This document shows, piece after piece, positions 27,098-39,100 of a stretch of 64,000 bases of DNA (position 1 is its first letter; each line of letters starts with the position of its first letter). The notes beneath the pieces were generated by a model, which searched no databases, was not told where the DNA came from, and saw only the letters and a list, made by a program, of their open reading frames with translations. This DNA comes from Puniceicoccaceae bacterium. GTDB taxonomy: Bacteria; Verrucomicrobiota; Verrucomicrobiia; Opitutales; Coraliomargaritaceae. The stretch covers positions 1-64,000 of the forward strand of contig PBYS01000035.1 of the NCBI GenBank assembly GCA_002729725.1, read 5' to 3'. The position numbers were made by a program, and so were the translations under genes.

Positions 27098-27703
27098 TTA
27101 AGCGCGACGACGCGAAAAGACAGAGCAAGCACCCAGCGCGAAGAGTCCTAGCACCAAGCTAGAGGAGCTCAGTTCTGGAACAGCGACAGAATCTTGCAGC
27201 ACACCGGCAGATGGATTAAGATCTGGCGCAACTCCAGTCCCCCAGTAAAGCCCGAGCTCACCAGTGATCGCACCGGGATCAAATAGGCCAGCGCCTGCAA
27301 AAGAAAGTGTAGTATCCGAACCGAATGACATACCTGACGTTAAGCTCATGTCAAAAGGTATAATGGCGACAGTACCACCAGTTGGAAGAGAATCAATCGT
27401 CTCAACATTCCCGGAAAGATCTGCAGCCCCGAGTGTGGTTGCAGCTCCATCAGGTGTAAGCACTGCCACAATGCCAGTGGAGCTGAAGAAGCTAGAAGTG
27501 CCCCCAGTATCCGCCAAAAAGAGTGCAAAGTCATTAACAGGGGCAGTGCCCGCCAACTCAGAGACACCTGATATTGTGATAGTTAAAACGTCAGAAGTGA
27601 ACTCATCGATCACAAAGGATAAGTTCGCACTAGCCGAAGAGACTGCGAGCAATGAGCCAACAGCGAATGCGGTATATTTTTTATTTAGTAAGAAGGACTT
27701 CAT
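27098..27703 (-). CDS. PEP-CTERM-type sorted exported protein
   Basis: 201 residues from the ATG at 27703 (MKSFLLNKKYTAF). A signal peptide ends near ASA-N, followed by a Gly/Thr/Ser-rich beta-type domain. The C-terminal tail reads VPELSSSSLVLGLFALGACSVF and then RRRA. This is the PEP-CTERM layout (VPE motif, hydrophobic helix, Arg cluster), read by an exosortase that is not in this window. The longer frame from 27739 would start upstream of the likely -10 box, so I reject it. It is probably an exported, glycan-associated surface protein; its specific role is unknown. Confidence 0.82.
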   Translation of the reverse strand: MKSFLLNKKYTAFAVGSLLAVSSASANLSFVIDEFTSDVLTITISGVSELAGTAPVNDFALFLADTGGTSSFFSSTGIVAVLTPDGAATTLGAADLSGNVETIDSLPTGGTVAIIPFDMSLTSGMSFGSDTTLSFAGAGLFDPGAITGELGLYWGTGVAPDLNPSAGVLQDSVAVPELSSSSLVLGLFALGACSVFSRRRA

Positions 27704-27713
27704 CTTAGATAAT

Positions 27714-27719
27714 ATTATA
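27714..27719 (-). promoter_or_regulatory. -10 box upstream of the PEP-CTERM gene
   Basis: The minus strand reads TATAAT here, 11-16 nt before the ATG at 27703, implying a near-leaderless transcript. The -35 is poor (CTGTTG with 17-nt spacing). Three imperfect direct repeats farther upstream (27805-27869) may bind an activator. Confidence 0.45.
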
Positions 27720-27804
27720 ATTGGTAGAATTAGAACCAACAGCGGCTCTAGATAAATTTAATACCAACATGACACAAGGGTGGCAAGCAACAAATAGAGG
27801 ATAC

Positions 27805-27869
27805 ACCCCAGTTACTAGACAATAGACCCCATCTAACGTAAAAACAAAGGAAATACACCCTAGCTAACG
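27805..27869. promoter_or_regulatory. Three phased direct repeats upstream of the PEP-CTERM gene
   Basis: ACCCCAGTTACTA (27805), ACCCCATCTAACG (27826) and ACCCTAGCTAACG (27857) are related 13-mers with starts 21 and 31 bp apart, about two and three helical turns. They lie 85-150 nt upstream of the -10 box. An activator-binding role is inferred. Confidence 0.4.
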
Positions 27870-27890
27870 GAACCACTCCCCGTATTGAGC

Positions 27891-30500
27891 TTAGCGTAAG
27901 CGATTCGTGCCAGTCTGCCTCACCTCATCAGGCCCTACGATCAGCTTTACGCGCTTGTCAGAAGTGAAATATGTATTCGCAAAGCGAGCGAGTGCGGCGG
28001 CATCCACTTGATCCAGCTGGCTGGCGTGCTCGACATCATCGTCGATAGGTAGGCCATAAGTGACCTGAATCGCAGCATGCATGGCGCGCGCGCCGATGGT
28101 TTGCTTGCCCATCGGCCGGGCGGCTTTCAAGCGCGTGCGACAGCGAGCGAGTTCCTCCTTAGTCACTTCACCGGCGGCCACACGCGCGATCTCGATATCC
28201 ATTTCGCGCACGACGGCCTCCGCTTGCTCAGGTTGAGTGCCGGCATAGAAAACAAACATCCCGGTCTGCAAACCAATCACCCGCGTGGTGCCTACATAGT
28301 AAGCCATACCCTGATCTTCGCGCACGCGTTCAAAAAGACGGCTAGACATGCCGCTAAAGAGTTCGTTGAGCACTTCGGCAACAATGTAATCCTTGGACTG
28401 AATGCCTGTATCCGGATAAGCTTGTAATACCACGGCTTGCTCACGCTCCATCGTTTCGTGCCCGATGTAAGCTACAGTTGCCACTGGCGCAGGCGCATCG
28501 ACTGAATCAAAGGCCTCGGCAGGCAATTGTGTTTCGAGTAAGGGGCGCAGGCGCTCGACCAGCGTGGATGGCTGGAAGTCCCCCGTAACCGAGAGCACAA
28601 GATTCCCCGCTCGAACTAAGCTGCGATAGTGGGCCGCAATATCTTCAGCAGTGAGCGCTTTAAGGTCGGCCACACGTCCACCCGGTCCCACTGCAAAGGG
28701 GTGATCTCCGAAGAAACGCTCACGTAATTTGCGAAAGCCATAGTCGAGAATTTCGTCGTCGTCCTCCAACAGGCTGGCAACTTGCGCCTCACGCTCCGTC
28801 TCAAAGGTGGCCGAATTAAAGACAGGCGCCGTTAGGGCATCGCTCAAGAGCTCGAGTGCGACATCAAGATCGGCAGGCAACACTTCGATCGCAAAGCTTA
28901 TGGTATTGTTACCACCTGTTGCAGAGAAGCTCCCCCCAATACTTTCAACTAATTCGGCAATGGCAGATGCGCTACGGCGCTGGGTGTCTTTAGTCAACAG
29001 CTCTGCCAGCAAGGAGGAGATCCCACGCTGATTGACAGCTTCGTAGAGAGGCCCTCCTTGTAGCACACAACGGAGGTGCACTTTCGGCAAGCGACTATCT
29101 GGCTGTAGCAGTAACCGTGCACCACTGGACATTATGATTTGCTCAAAAGGTTCTAAGGCCAACTTTTCTTCCAAGGCCGCGGTCGAATCAATGATTTGTG
29201 GTGCCGGCCCGAGCGTGACCGCGGACATACTTTCGTCCACTAAGTAGCGCTGAGCGGCCGCTTGCAAATCTCCCGGCTTCACCGCTTGCAATCTTTTCAA
29301 ATAACGACGGCCATAATAAATATCCCCGATCACCACCTCACCTAAGCCTAAGCGCGAAGCCTGACCACTCATCGTCTTGCGACCGTTGATCTCAGAAGTG
29401 AGCGCTTGCCGGCGTGCTTTTTCGACCACCGATTCGGGCAGACCTTGCGCTTCAACCTCAGCCAACAAATCAAGAATGGCCTGCTCGACCTCACGACTCT
29501 TCTCAGCATCGCACACATAAGAAATCCAGAAGAGACCACTGCCGCCGGGGTTCCAATTACGACAATCGATATAATTCACTAGTTTACGTTGGTTGCGCAA
29601 GCGCTCCCAGAGCAAAGAACTCTCACCGCCGCCCAAGGCATGTGCCAGCGCATCCAAGCAAGGCGAGTCGGGATGGCTCATGTGGGGCACCTTGAACCCC
29701 AGACCTCCACGAAAGATGTTATACTCCCCGACGACATCTTCCCGCCTCGCAGCGAGTTGCACCGGTTCCTCTTCGATCCGCACTGGCGCTAAACGTCCAC
29801 GTTGCACGGCTCCAAATTGCTTTTCAACTTCTGCCAAACATTCTTCGGGCGCCACCGCTCCCACCACGGAGACCACCATGTTGTTGGGCACGTAGCGGGC
29901 ATGATAATAGGCGCGCAACTCCTCCGCAGTGACCTGCTCGTAGAGGGCTCGGTGCCCAATGACTGGCTCCCGATAAGGATGGCGCTGAAAGGCGGTGCGA
30001 AAGAGTGCCTGACTAAGCTGACGGTCGGGATCATCCAGCCCCATATCGATCTCCCGTAGAATGACCGAGCGCTCACGCTCCACTTCCTGCGTCGGCAGGG
30101 TCGAGTGCAAAACGATATCAGAAAGCACGTCCACAACTTGATGAAAAGCAGCCGAAGGTGCATCGATATAGTAAACCGTACGATCAAAGGTGGTATAGGC
30201 ATTAATCGAACCGCCGATGGCATGCACTTCGCGACTGATCGATTTACCATCACGGCGTGAAGTCCCCTTAAAGAGCATATGCTCTAAATAGTGTGAGAGC
30301 CCTGAACCAATATATGCGTCCTCGTGTATGCTGCCCGTTTTGACCCAAACCTGGACAGAGACCACTTCGCTGGAAAAATCCGGGCGATGCACCAAGGTCA
30401 GCCCATTGGGCAAGACATGCCGCTCCACAGGCGCCTTAAATAGACGCTCAATGAGCTCATGAGATTGTGTGGCAGAGAACTGATTGGGGCTGATTTCCAT
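27891..30500 (-). CDS. M16 family zinc peptidase (two tandem M16 units)
   Basis: 869 residues. The N-terminal unit has the inverted zinc motif HYLEH (H70, E73, H74) with the downstream Glu in ERSVILREIDM, followed by an M16_C domain. The second half repeats the fold (from ~440) without the zinc motif, as in pitrilysin-like proteins that enclose short peptides. No signal peptide is visible, so it is probably cytoplasmic. It would degrade peptides or process small proteins. The start is ATG. It is divergent from the coiled-coil gene across 195 nt. It is not obviously tied to the adjacent surface genes. Confidence 0.92.
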   Translation of the reverse strand: MEISPNQFSATQSHELIERLFKAPVERHVLPNGLTLVHRPDFSSEVVSVQVWVKTGSIHEDAYIGSGLSHYLEHMLFKGTSRRDGKSISREVHAIGGSINAYTTFDRTVYYIDAPSAAFHQVVDVLSDIVLHSTLPTQEVERERSVILREIDMGLDDPDRQLSQALFRTAFQRHPYREPVIGHRALYEQVTAEELRAYYHARYVPNNMVVSVVGAVAPEECLAEVEKQFGAVQRGRLAPVRIEEEPVQLAARREDVVGEYNIFRGGLGFKVPHMSHPDSPCLDALAHALGGGESSLLWERLRNQRKLVNYIDCRNWNPGGSGLFWISYVCDAEKSREVEQAILDLLAEVEAQGLPESVVEKARRQALTSEINGRKTMSGQASRLGLGEVVIGDIYYGRRYLKRLQAVKPGDLQAAAQRYLVDESMSAVTLGPAPQIIDSTAALEEKLALEPFEQIIMSSGARLLLQPDSRLPKVHLRCVLQGGPLYEAVNQRGISSLLAELLTKDTQRRSASAIAELVESIGGSFSATGGNNTISFAIEVLPADLDVALELLSDALTAPVFNSATFETEREAQVASLLEDDDEILDYGFRKLRERFFGDHPFAVGPGGRVADLKALTAEDIAAHYRSLVRAGNLVLSVTGDFQPSTLVERLRPLLETQLPAEAFDSVDAPAPVATVAYIGHETMEREQAVVLQAYPDTGIQSKDYIVAEVLNELFSGMSSRLFERVREDQGMAYYVGTTRVIGLQTGMFVFYAGTQPEQAEAVVREMDIEIARVAAGEVTKEELARCRTRLKAARPMGKQTIGARAMHAAIQVTYGLPIDDDVEHASQLDQVDAAALARFANTYFTSDKRVKLIVGPDEVRQTGTNRLR

Positions 30501-30695
30501 AAAAAAGTGGAATTAGAACACAGTGAGCGACAATTTCGATCATAAGTTTGCAGTTGCAGCCTAGGGGCTACCCCTCAATGTTAAAAAGTAACAACTCTAA
30601 TCATTTGTTAGAATCTTGTTTAAGCCCCTGATAACAAGCCCACTAGGTGCTTTGACAGTTGATTCACAAAGCAAGCTCCGCATATTCGTCTCAAG

Positions 30696-31337
30696 ATGTT
30701 TTCTCTCTCTAAATCTAAGCGTTCCAAAAAGAAGGACTTAAAAGATCCCCCAGAGGCAATAGCGCCCATTCAACAACCGCCCCCGCCACCGGCTCGCCAA
30801 ACGACCCGTAAATTAAGTTTAAAAACGGCCATCGCAGCCGCCACTCGCCGTGAAGGCGCAGAAGTGACGCCCTTGTTGAGCCCGATCGACGAGTTCCCTT
30901 CGGTCAAAACGAAATCTGGCAAGCAGCAGGAAATGGAGGCGCACTTACTTGAGTTGCAAGCCGAGATTATCGTGCGTGAAGACCAGGTATCACAACGTGA
31001 GAAACGCGTCGAAGCGCATGAACTGGAGCTCAATGAGCGCGAAGCTCTACTACAAGCACACAAGAGTTTGCTAGAGAGTCAACGCAGTGCGCCCAACGAG
31101 AGCGCAGACAATTCAAACGGGGACCTCAGTAAAGAAGCCAAAGCACTCAAAGCACTCCAGCGTGAATTAGAAACTCAAGAAGCCTCACTCAAAGAAGCGC
31201 GTCGCTTACTACAAGAGCGTGAAGCATTCATCGAACAGTGCGAAAACGAGCTCGTCGAGAAGTCGATGCTCTTAACCGAACGAGAGGCGCAAGTCGAGCA
31301 GGACGAAGAAGATAAACTAGACTCTCAGGCTTCCTAA
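30696..31337 (+). CDS. Coiled-coil protein of unknown function
   Basis: 213 residues, highly charged. The N-terminus is basic (SKSKRSKKKDLKD), followed by a Pro-rich stretch (QQPPPPPARQTTRK) and then, from ~75 to the end, almost continuous Glu/Arg/Leu heptads (EREALLQAHKSLLESQ... and similar). There is no signal peptide or membrane segment. It could be a cytoskeletal, nucleoid-linked or scaffold protein. The start is ATG. The TTGACA at 30652-30657 upstream lacks a well-spaced -10. It converges with the TpsB gene over 25 nt. Confidence 0.7.
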   Translation: MFSLSKSKRSKKKDLKDPPEAIAPIQQPPPPPARQTTRKLSLKTAIAAATRREGAEVTPLLSPIDEFPSVKTKSGKQQEMEAHLLELQAEIIVREDQVSQREKRVEAHELELNEREALLQAHKSLLESQRSAPNESADNSNGDLSKEAKALKALQRELETQEASLKEARRLLQEREAFIEQCENELVEKSMLLTEREAQVEQDEEDKLDSQAS

Positions 31338-31362
31338 GTTTGCGAGCGACATGCACTGACTT

Positions 31363-33090
31363 TTAATAGCTTAAAGTTAGGCTAAAGTGCGTGCGCGAGT
31401 TATCTCCGCTGTCACTACTGCCACTATCGCGCAGTTGGACGCCATGCGTGACTTGAGCACTCAAATAGCGGCCCATTTGGTAATTCAAGCCAGCTCCCAC
31501 ACTCATGAGGTCGAACGGCTCTTCTCCTGTTAATTTATCTTGATTCCATGTCTCCGCGTAATCTTGAAAAATAAAGCAACGCAGCTGCCCGGGGTAGCTA
31601 CGCCCCAACAAGTTCACCTTCGTTTCCATGGCAGGCAGCTGTAGTTCCTGACTCAAAAGGAATCCATTATCACCAATGGCTTCCCCCTCCTCGTAGCCGC
31701 GCACAGTGGCACTCCCTCCAGCGCTGAATTGCTCACTCCCCATCAAATTCCCTGAGGCGATTTGTAAATCAGCCTGCAGCGTCCAATTCCAGCCCTCAAA
31801 CGCACCGCCGAAGCGTGTGTCCCGAAAGAAGCTCAGCTTGCCATAGACATAATCGGCTTCTGCAAAAGCACGTGTGCCGGAAAAGTCCTCGTCAGTATTA
31901 TGACTCGATAAATCCCCGGGTGAATACACCGCTGTGATCGTTCCACGCGTATAGCCCCAGCCATCGATGAAAGTTCCCCGATACTGCAAGCGCCCTTGCA
32001 CCACATGCGTCAGATTATCGGAAATCGGGATCACAAATGGCGGGATGGCATAATCCAAATTATTGTCACTGGACTTAAAATCGATGCCGACCTGCCAAGA
32101 GTGCTGATAGCGCTGCCCGGCTGGCTCGAGTTCGTAATCGAAGTTCAGCCCCAATTGATAGCTACCCCCCTCCTGCATCAAAGGTGGACTCACCTTTGCA
32201 TTCGTCCATGACTGCGAGCCAAATAAAGTCAGATCGCCCTTCAGCCCAACTGGCACAGTATAACTACCGGAGAGCGAGCGCGAGTGATCCGCTCCAGGAT
32301 CACTGCTCCATTGTAGGCTCAGCTGATGGTCTAAGCCCCAAAGGTCCCCGTAGTTCACACCAGCGGTCAGTCGTATTTCCTCAGTCGATTGCGTGCCAGA
32401 ATTATTGACCCCAGCAAAGACCTTCCAAGGCTTCTGCTCTTGTGTCACTATGACAATATCACTGGTTCCCGGTTCACTGCCGCGCACGACTTTAACCGTG
32501 GCCGATCGATAGTCACTACGGTTGATTTTGGCAATGCCTGGCACCAGCGCATTGCGATCAATCGTCTCGCCTTCTAGAAATCCAAATCGGCTCAAGTAGC
32601 TAGCATCGGAAAAATATTGGTTTCCTTGAATACGGATTTCACCAATACGACTCTCCTGCACCACCAGTCGAACCTGCCCTTCCGTAATGTCTTGTTCCGG
32701 CAAATACACCAAAGAATATGGCTTACCAGAGAGGGTCATTAAATTTCGCGTGCTCGATTCAAGGCGCTTCAAAGATTCGCGAGAAATGGGATGCCCTAAA
32801 AAAGAGTCTGCCAACATTTCAAAATCTTTTCCATTTAGTGCATTGGGCAAACCTCGACGCACGAGACCTTGTGGACTGCCTTCGATCGGCGGCATGGACT
32901 CCTGAGATACGACCTCCAATAGCACGAGAGCATCAACAAGGACATATTCTCCATCATGCGCCCCAAGATCGACGGGTTCACGAGGCAGTTCAACTTCATC
33001 GCCCTGTCCGAAAGATAAACTCTTCTGAACCGCCTCTAGGCCTAAAGTCAGCCCAAGCATCAGAGGCAGTATGTACAGTTTCTTATTCAT
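31363..33090 (-). CDS. TpsB outer-membrane transporter (ShlB/FhaC family) of a two-partner secretion system
   Basis: 575 residues from the ATG at 33090; the frame extends two codons to a TTG. A signal peptide is followed by an N-terminal helix/linker region, POTRA domains (~75-240, with TEGQVRLVVQESRIGEIRIQGN and FGFLEGETIDRNAL), and a 16-strand barrel domain with the conserved motifs (VRGYEEGE and terminal HFSLTLSY). It exports the adjacent TpsA across the outer membrane. The gene lies 36 nt downstream of tpsA on the same strand, so they form one operon with the substrate first. Confidence 0.92.
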   Translation of the reverse strand: MNKKLYILPLMLGLTLGLEAVQKSLSFGQGDEVELPREPVDLGAHDGEYVLVDALVLLEVVSQESMPPIEGSPQGLVRRGLPNALNGKDFEMLADSFLGHPISRESLKRLESSTRNLMTLSGKPYSLVYLPEQDITEGQVRLVVQESRIGEIRIQGNQYFSDASYLSRFGFLEGETIDRNALVPGIAKINRSDYRSATVKVVRGSEPGTSDIVIVTQEQKPWKVFAGVNNSGTQSTEEIRLTAGVNYGDLWGLDHQLSLQWSSDPGADHSRSLSGSYTVPVGLKGDLTLFGSQSWTNAKVSPPLMQEGGSYQLGLNFDYELEPAGQRYQHSWQVGIDFKSSDNNLDYAIPPFVIPISDNLTHVVQGRLQYRGTFIDGWGYTRGTITAVYSPGDLSSHNTDEDFSGTRAFAEADYVYGKLSFFRDTRFGGAFEGWNWTLQADLQIASGNLMGSEQFSAGGSATVRGYEEGEAIGDNGFLLSQELQLPAMETKVNLLGRSYPGQLRCFIFQDYAETWNQDKLTGEEPFDLMSVGAGLNYQMGRYLSAQVTHGVQLRDSGSSDSGDNSRTHFSLTLSY

Positions 33091-33126
33091 ATTCAAATAA
33101 TCTGTTTTATAACAATGTCCCGCGGC

Positions 33127-36100
33127 TTACATCTCATATAAATAAGCTCCGCTCACCATCCCCATGAAACCCATCTTAAAGACGAGTTCATCGACCATCA
33201 TCTCAGTTTGATTGGTTTGATAGCCGAGCAAATCATATTCTTTTTCAAGGCTCAGACTTCTGTTCTTTGCATTATCAACCATATTATTATAGACGCTTTC
33301 ATCGGCGGCCATCTCACCAATCATAATCGCCCGTGAAATGCCCACTGCGACTCCAAAGCCTACGCCGGCAGAAGCTCCAGCAGTCGCGCCAGTATACGCT
33401 GCTGTTATAGCAGCTTGTCCGGTATAATGCACAAAAATATGCCCGAGCGCTGAAGTCGCTGCGGCGGCCGTCACCCCACCAACAGCCGCACCACCCGCGA
33501 CACCGACTAGCGCCCCGCCCATTCCGATTCGTTCACCAACGAATAAATTAACTTTATCTTCAAGCACTTCAGCAATGGAAGCTTCCATAATTGACTTATA
33601 TGGAACATCGCCAGCGAAGAGTGTATTCGCCATTTCAGCCCCAGAAGCACCAGCCCCCAGAACAAGCTTACGAGCCGCAATCGAATCTTGAGATTGAACA
33701 AAATCATTCTCCGATTCCAATGCCACAAGCGCCTCTCGCAGCACGCTCATCGCAGCTTGTAAACTCACAGTCGTACCTGAATCGATATCCTCTTTAACCT
33801 GATCGAAGGAAGCCTGCAGCTCAGCATCATTAATTTGGCCACTGATAAAAAATTCGGATAAAACATTCACCGTTTGCTGAAGGCCGGTGCCATCGTTCTC
33901 ATCAAAAATAGCTTCCGCATTAAGCTCCTCAAGCCGATTCATTTCCTCTAGGATAGCCGCCGCAGTCAAACGATTCGTTTTTAGTATTTCATTTCTCCAT
34001 ACTAATTCTTGAGAATCGACTGAATTACGGTTTTCCCAGGCATCCATTTTCTCTTCCATTTTATCTGCCAACGACTCCTTAGTCTCATCAATATATGACT
34101 CCAAATCGGATTTGAATGCTTTTGCAGCATCTGTTCTAGCTTCGGCCTCTCCAGTCATCAAAGCTTTTGAATAACGCTCCATCATGAGGATCAACAACTC
34201 TTGTTTTTGAGGATTCGTACTTAAATCTGAATAATAGATCTCTACATATTGATCTAGTGGCAGATTAATCTCACCTACCATTTTTTGTGCTTCTCTTCTA
34301 AAAAACTCATAGTCGATGTCTACAAACCCATCGGGAGACCATTTAAGAACTTCAAAGATAACAGGCAAGGATTCACGCGTCAGTCCAAGCGGTGGTACAT
34401 AATGAATCGTCAGATCCCCAGATGTCGCACTAGGATCATAGAATTGTTCCCGAAGCGATTCGATCAGTTCCTTCTGCTCCATAGCAGAAACCACTGCTGG
34501 ATCAGGCTGGATCGTCAGCAAGCCCATATCCACATCAGTCACCACATATTTATCATTCCACATATAGGCTGGGCGAATCGAGAACAACTGGTCTTTAAGA
34601 TAGGCGGGCGTATCATCCTCTTCTCTCTCAGTGTAGTAATGGATGCTATCCGATATAAACACCTCACGACTTGTCACCGTCACGCTATCTATGTTTGTAA
34701 TTTCGATAATCTCAGAACCATCGCTGGGCTCACTCAGTCCATCCTCAATATCGATAATGATTCCTACGTAAGTGTCGTCGGGGACATCCACATCCACACT
34801 GCCCCCAGTAGACGTATCTGGCGAAGTCGGCGTCGCGCCTCCAGAGCTTTCGTAGGTGTATGCTTCTAAGAAAGCCTCATCACTCAAAGAAGGAGCGGCC
34901 GGCACCTCACTCAATAGCACTTCTGACTCAACTCGCTCAGGCACCCCCACAGGAATTAATTCATACCCGAACTCAGGAAACAGATCCTCGATGGAGAGAC
35001 CTTGATGATGCAGTCCCAAGTTTAAAACGGAAGCGGTGAAGGCATCCAATTCGTGGTTTCGAACTCCAACGAGATCATCGACGACAACTGTCACTGGGCG
35101 TGGAACGACACCAAAGGTGCCCGGTGTATTGTAGACATAGTAATTACGGATCGCTTCATCACTCAAAATAGCTTCGGTGGTATAGCCCCCTGGCAGAATC
35201 GATTCCGCATAGCCACCCACTTCCTCGATCAGTTCTCCGAGGAACTGCGTGCGTTCCCCCTCCGGCACCAATTCGTAGGCGTATGTAAAGCCATGGTGCT
35301 TCCCTTTAGTGTACAGGGTATACAACGTATCTAGAACGATGTCATCAATCGTGTGGAAAGAAGCCAAACCATCCAACCCAGCAGCTAAATAATCCACACC
35401 GCCGAAATCATCACCATAGACCATGCCATCATTCTTAGGCTTTAAGGCGAGCATGCGTGGCGTAATCTGTAATATTCCTACGTCGACTCCCAGCAATTGA
35501 TAGTTCGAATTGATTAATTCACCACCCACCAGATAGGTGCCGACATCACTCTGCACATTGGTGGGATCAAGCACGTTAAAGACCTCGGAAAGTGGATCCA
35601 CCAAGGAATACCCACCAGTGAGTAATACAGTATGCCCGGGATCAAGCGTTTCTCCATACACACGGCTTCGGTCCAATATATCAAAGTAGACGGGACGCGG
35701 CGTAATGGTCACCGAACCGGCGACCGAGCCCACTTGATAATTGGAATTACCCAAAGATACATTCAATGGATAGCTGCCTACATCACTTGCTCCGCCAGCA
35801 TCCACGGAGACTTGAAGATCGGCAAGCGTATCCGTTAGCTTGAGACCATCAGAATAATTAGCCACCACCTGGGCATCTGCATCCTCACCATACATGAATG
35901 AGAAATCAGTCGAATTAAAATTAACCACCGCAGGAGTGACAGTCAGTGTGCCGGGAACACGTGTGATGTTGTAATTCGAGTTCGCCCCACCAAAGAGGTT
36001 GATCCCGTATTCCATCACATTGGAACTCTGTGTTGCTGGGGTCTCGATACTCAAACCTGCAATCACCGACGCGTCATCAAACGAAGCCAAGCCATCAAAT

Positions 36101-39100
36101 TGAGCTGTCAAAGTGGGATTCGCGTCGCCGTATTCGCGGGTAAAACTATCCACGGTAATGGTTAAATCACGGGGCGTAATCTCCACTGTCCCCGGCTGAA
36201 TGGCACCGGGTGCTAAGGCATAATTCACAGAGCTAGCAACAAAGCTCACTGAATGGTTGCCCACCTCGGCCTGCTCACTCGGAGCCGATGTGATGGCGAA
36301 GTTAATTTGCTCTGCTGCAGTATCGCCATTCTTCAGGCCATTTGCAAGCAGGGTAAACGCGGGATTGTCATCACCATACCTGCGACTCACAAAATTGGTC
36401 GTCACATAATTAATCACGGCTTTACTGATGCTTAATAAACCATTTTGAAATGTGAGTGTATAGTTCCCATTCGAGGTGCCTGATGGCACGATCGCATAGT
36501 GCCCCACATTAGATCCAAGCTCTGCCCAGGTCTCGATCGTCAAATCACCCACCACATCTGCCAGGGTATCTGACAATTTCAGGCCCGTTGAGTTCGCACT
36601 AAAACTAGGATTCGCATCGCCATACACTCGACTCGCATCTTCGGCCTCAATGGTGAGCGGAGCAGGGGTCACGCTCAATGTGCCGGGTTGATACGTAATC
36701 GAAAAATTATCATTATCGATGGCATCTGGGATCATCGAATAATCGCCGACATTCGAACTCTCGCTGGCGGAAGTGCTGTAAGTGGCATTGTTCGTCACTA
36801 GGTTGCGATTGTATCCATTGAGATTACTGAACTGCACCAACTGCGGCACATTGGATTCCCCATATTCGCGACTGGTATCGCTCACCGAAGCGGTGATTGC
36901 TCGTGGATTCACACTCAAAGTGCCCGACTCAAATGTAATCGCATAGTTCGGGTCGAACGCCCCACTGGGTGTGATCGTATAATCCCCGACATCAGCCGTC
37001 GGCGATCCGTGATCGTCGGCGTAAATAAGTCCCGTCAGCAAAGCACTGCCATCATCAAAACTGGCCAAGTTCTCAAAGCTGGCTGTATAGCTTGGCTCTT
37101 CATCCAGATAATCGATTTCAAAATCATTCGCACGTATGGTCAATAAACGGGGATCAATAGTCAGTGTCCCATTACGATAGGTCACAGAGTAATCATTCAG
37201 CGTCGCCGCGCCAGAGGGGACAATATCGTAGGTGCCGGCAGGCGATTGCAAATCAGCAGAGGTGGTAAAGTCGACAGAGAAACCATCGAAAATGGATACA
37301 TCGTCCCCGCTGGCGAAGCCTGAATAGTTGGCAGTGAACTCCGGATTCGCATCGCCATAATAACGCGAAAAATCATCGGCAGTCACAAACAGAATATAAT
37401 CATCCACGACCGTCAAGGTGCCCGTCTCAAACTCAATCGCATAGTTAAAGTCCGAGAGGCTGATAGACCCTGGAACTATCGAGATCTCATAGTCCCCCGG
37501 AGCCGAATTCGTCTGAGCGAGCGTCGATAACAAGGGAGCCCCCGAAAAGGCCTGCGCCGCGGTATCGCCACCGACTAGACCGCTTAGCGTGTAGCTCAAT
37601 GTCGGATTAGCCGAATTCTCTGTGCGGCTCAAATCGCTGGCCGCAAAAGTTAAAGTGGGTGCCAAACTATATAGGAAGCGACTGCCCGACTGAGTGATAC
37701 TGCTAGGCGCATTGTCGGCGTAGCTCTGATCGTAAACGGGTAAGCCTGTGAGTCCACCTTTCGTCGTATTGGCGGGATCGTCGGAGTAAATCAGGTAACG
37801 CCCGTTCAGACTGTCGCCAACCGCAGTCGCTCCGGCGAGATTTAGAAATGAACCGCTCTGTGATGCCAGAACAATGTTACTATTGTCGCCCCCCGCGATT
37901 TGAGTGCCTGCCGCTAAAGTCAAATCACCCTCCGTGACAATTGAGATCTGACTACCAAATCCAAAGTTGGAAAAATCCCCGTCAACCACCAGACCTCCGT
38001 CGCCATCAATTAAGAAGAAGTCGCCGAAGAAGCTCCCACCGGTCTCGCTTGTCGTGAGTGTGCCAATAGCATTGCTCGGGTGATCGAATGTGACCTCTCC
38101 TTGGACCCCCTCACCTTGCGTCGAAAGGTCCAGCGTATCCACATCAACAATACCATCAAATTGCAGATCCCCCATTGAGCGGGAATCTAGCGGCGGTGCA
38201 TTGCCCGCACCGACAGGAAAGGCATCCAAATTCTGAGCAATCAACAAGCTCTGCGCCGTCAATCGAGCTGCTGGATTAAGGTAGATCGACGGAGTTCCTG
38301 CTGGCCCAAAGGTCGCCGCGGTTCCTGGTAGCAATTCGACCTGACCATTGGCACCGCTCAAGTCGGCGCTAATTTCAATATAATTGCCCGCCTTCAAAGT
38401 CAACGTGGTCGCGGCGGACCAAGTCACCGGCGCGTTCACGATAATTTCACCCAAAGCGCCCGAGCCCAGGTCTCCGTAGTTGGATGCGTTGACCGTCACA
38501 TTCGCTGTGCTCAAATTGCTCTCAAGCACTGCGTTATTAAATACTCCGTTCGCCGTATCATCGGTGGCCGTGCTAATGATCGCCTGTCCAGGATCGAGTA
38601 ATAAGTGACCTGTGACTCCCGAGGCTGCCCGCAGATCGGCTTGTCCGTAGTAATTCAGAATCTGCTTCCCCGAAACTTCCACAAAGGCACCGTCGCCCCC
38701 CGATGCACCGCCCTGGCCATCAATATTGCCGTGAAAATCAGTCTGCACGTCCGACCATACAATCACGCGCCCTGCATCCGCATCTCCTTGCGCGGAAACA
38801 TCGAGCTGTCCCGTCTCCGTCACAAACACATTTGCGGCATTGGCCACTGCGGGATCACTTCCTTGATACTCGCCACCGAGCAAAATTTCACCGCCGCTGC
38901 CGTCCGCATTCTGAGCGGACAGCTGACCTGACAGCTGCAAATCGCCCCCATCGGCGGTCAATAGCACGCGACCATCCTTCTGGGTCACTCCGGTGGCACG
39001 AATCGTCCCCGACTGGTTGATGGCTAAATCGTAGACCGATCCGCCCGCCGCTTGAATCTCGGCTTGAGCGGCTTCGATCAAACCAGAGTTGTCCACCCCA

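Noticed and set aside
27704..27739. Extended N-terminus of the PEP-CTERM protein
   Set aside because: The extension would begin upstream of the TATAAT box and adds hydrophobic residues before a complete signal peptide.
30652..30690. Promoter for the coiled-coil gene at TTGACA (30652)
   Set aside because: No acceptable -10 lies 16-18 nt downstream; the nearest TATATT-like box is 23 nt away.
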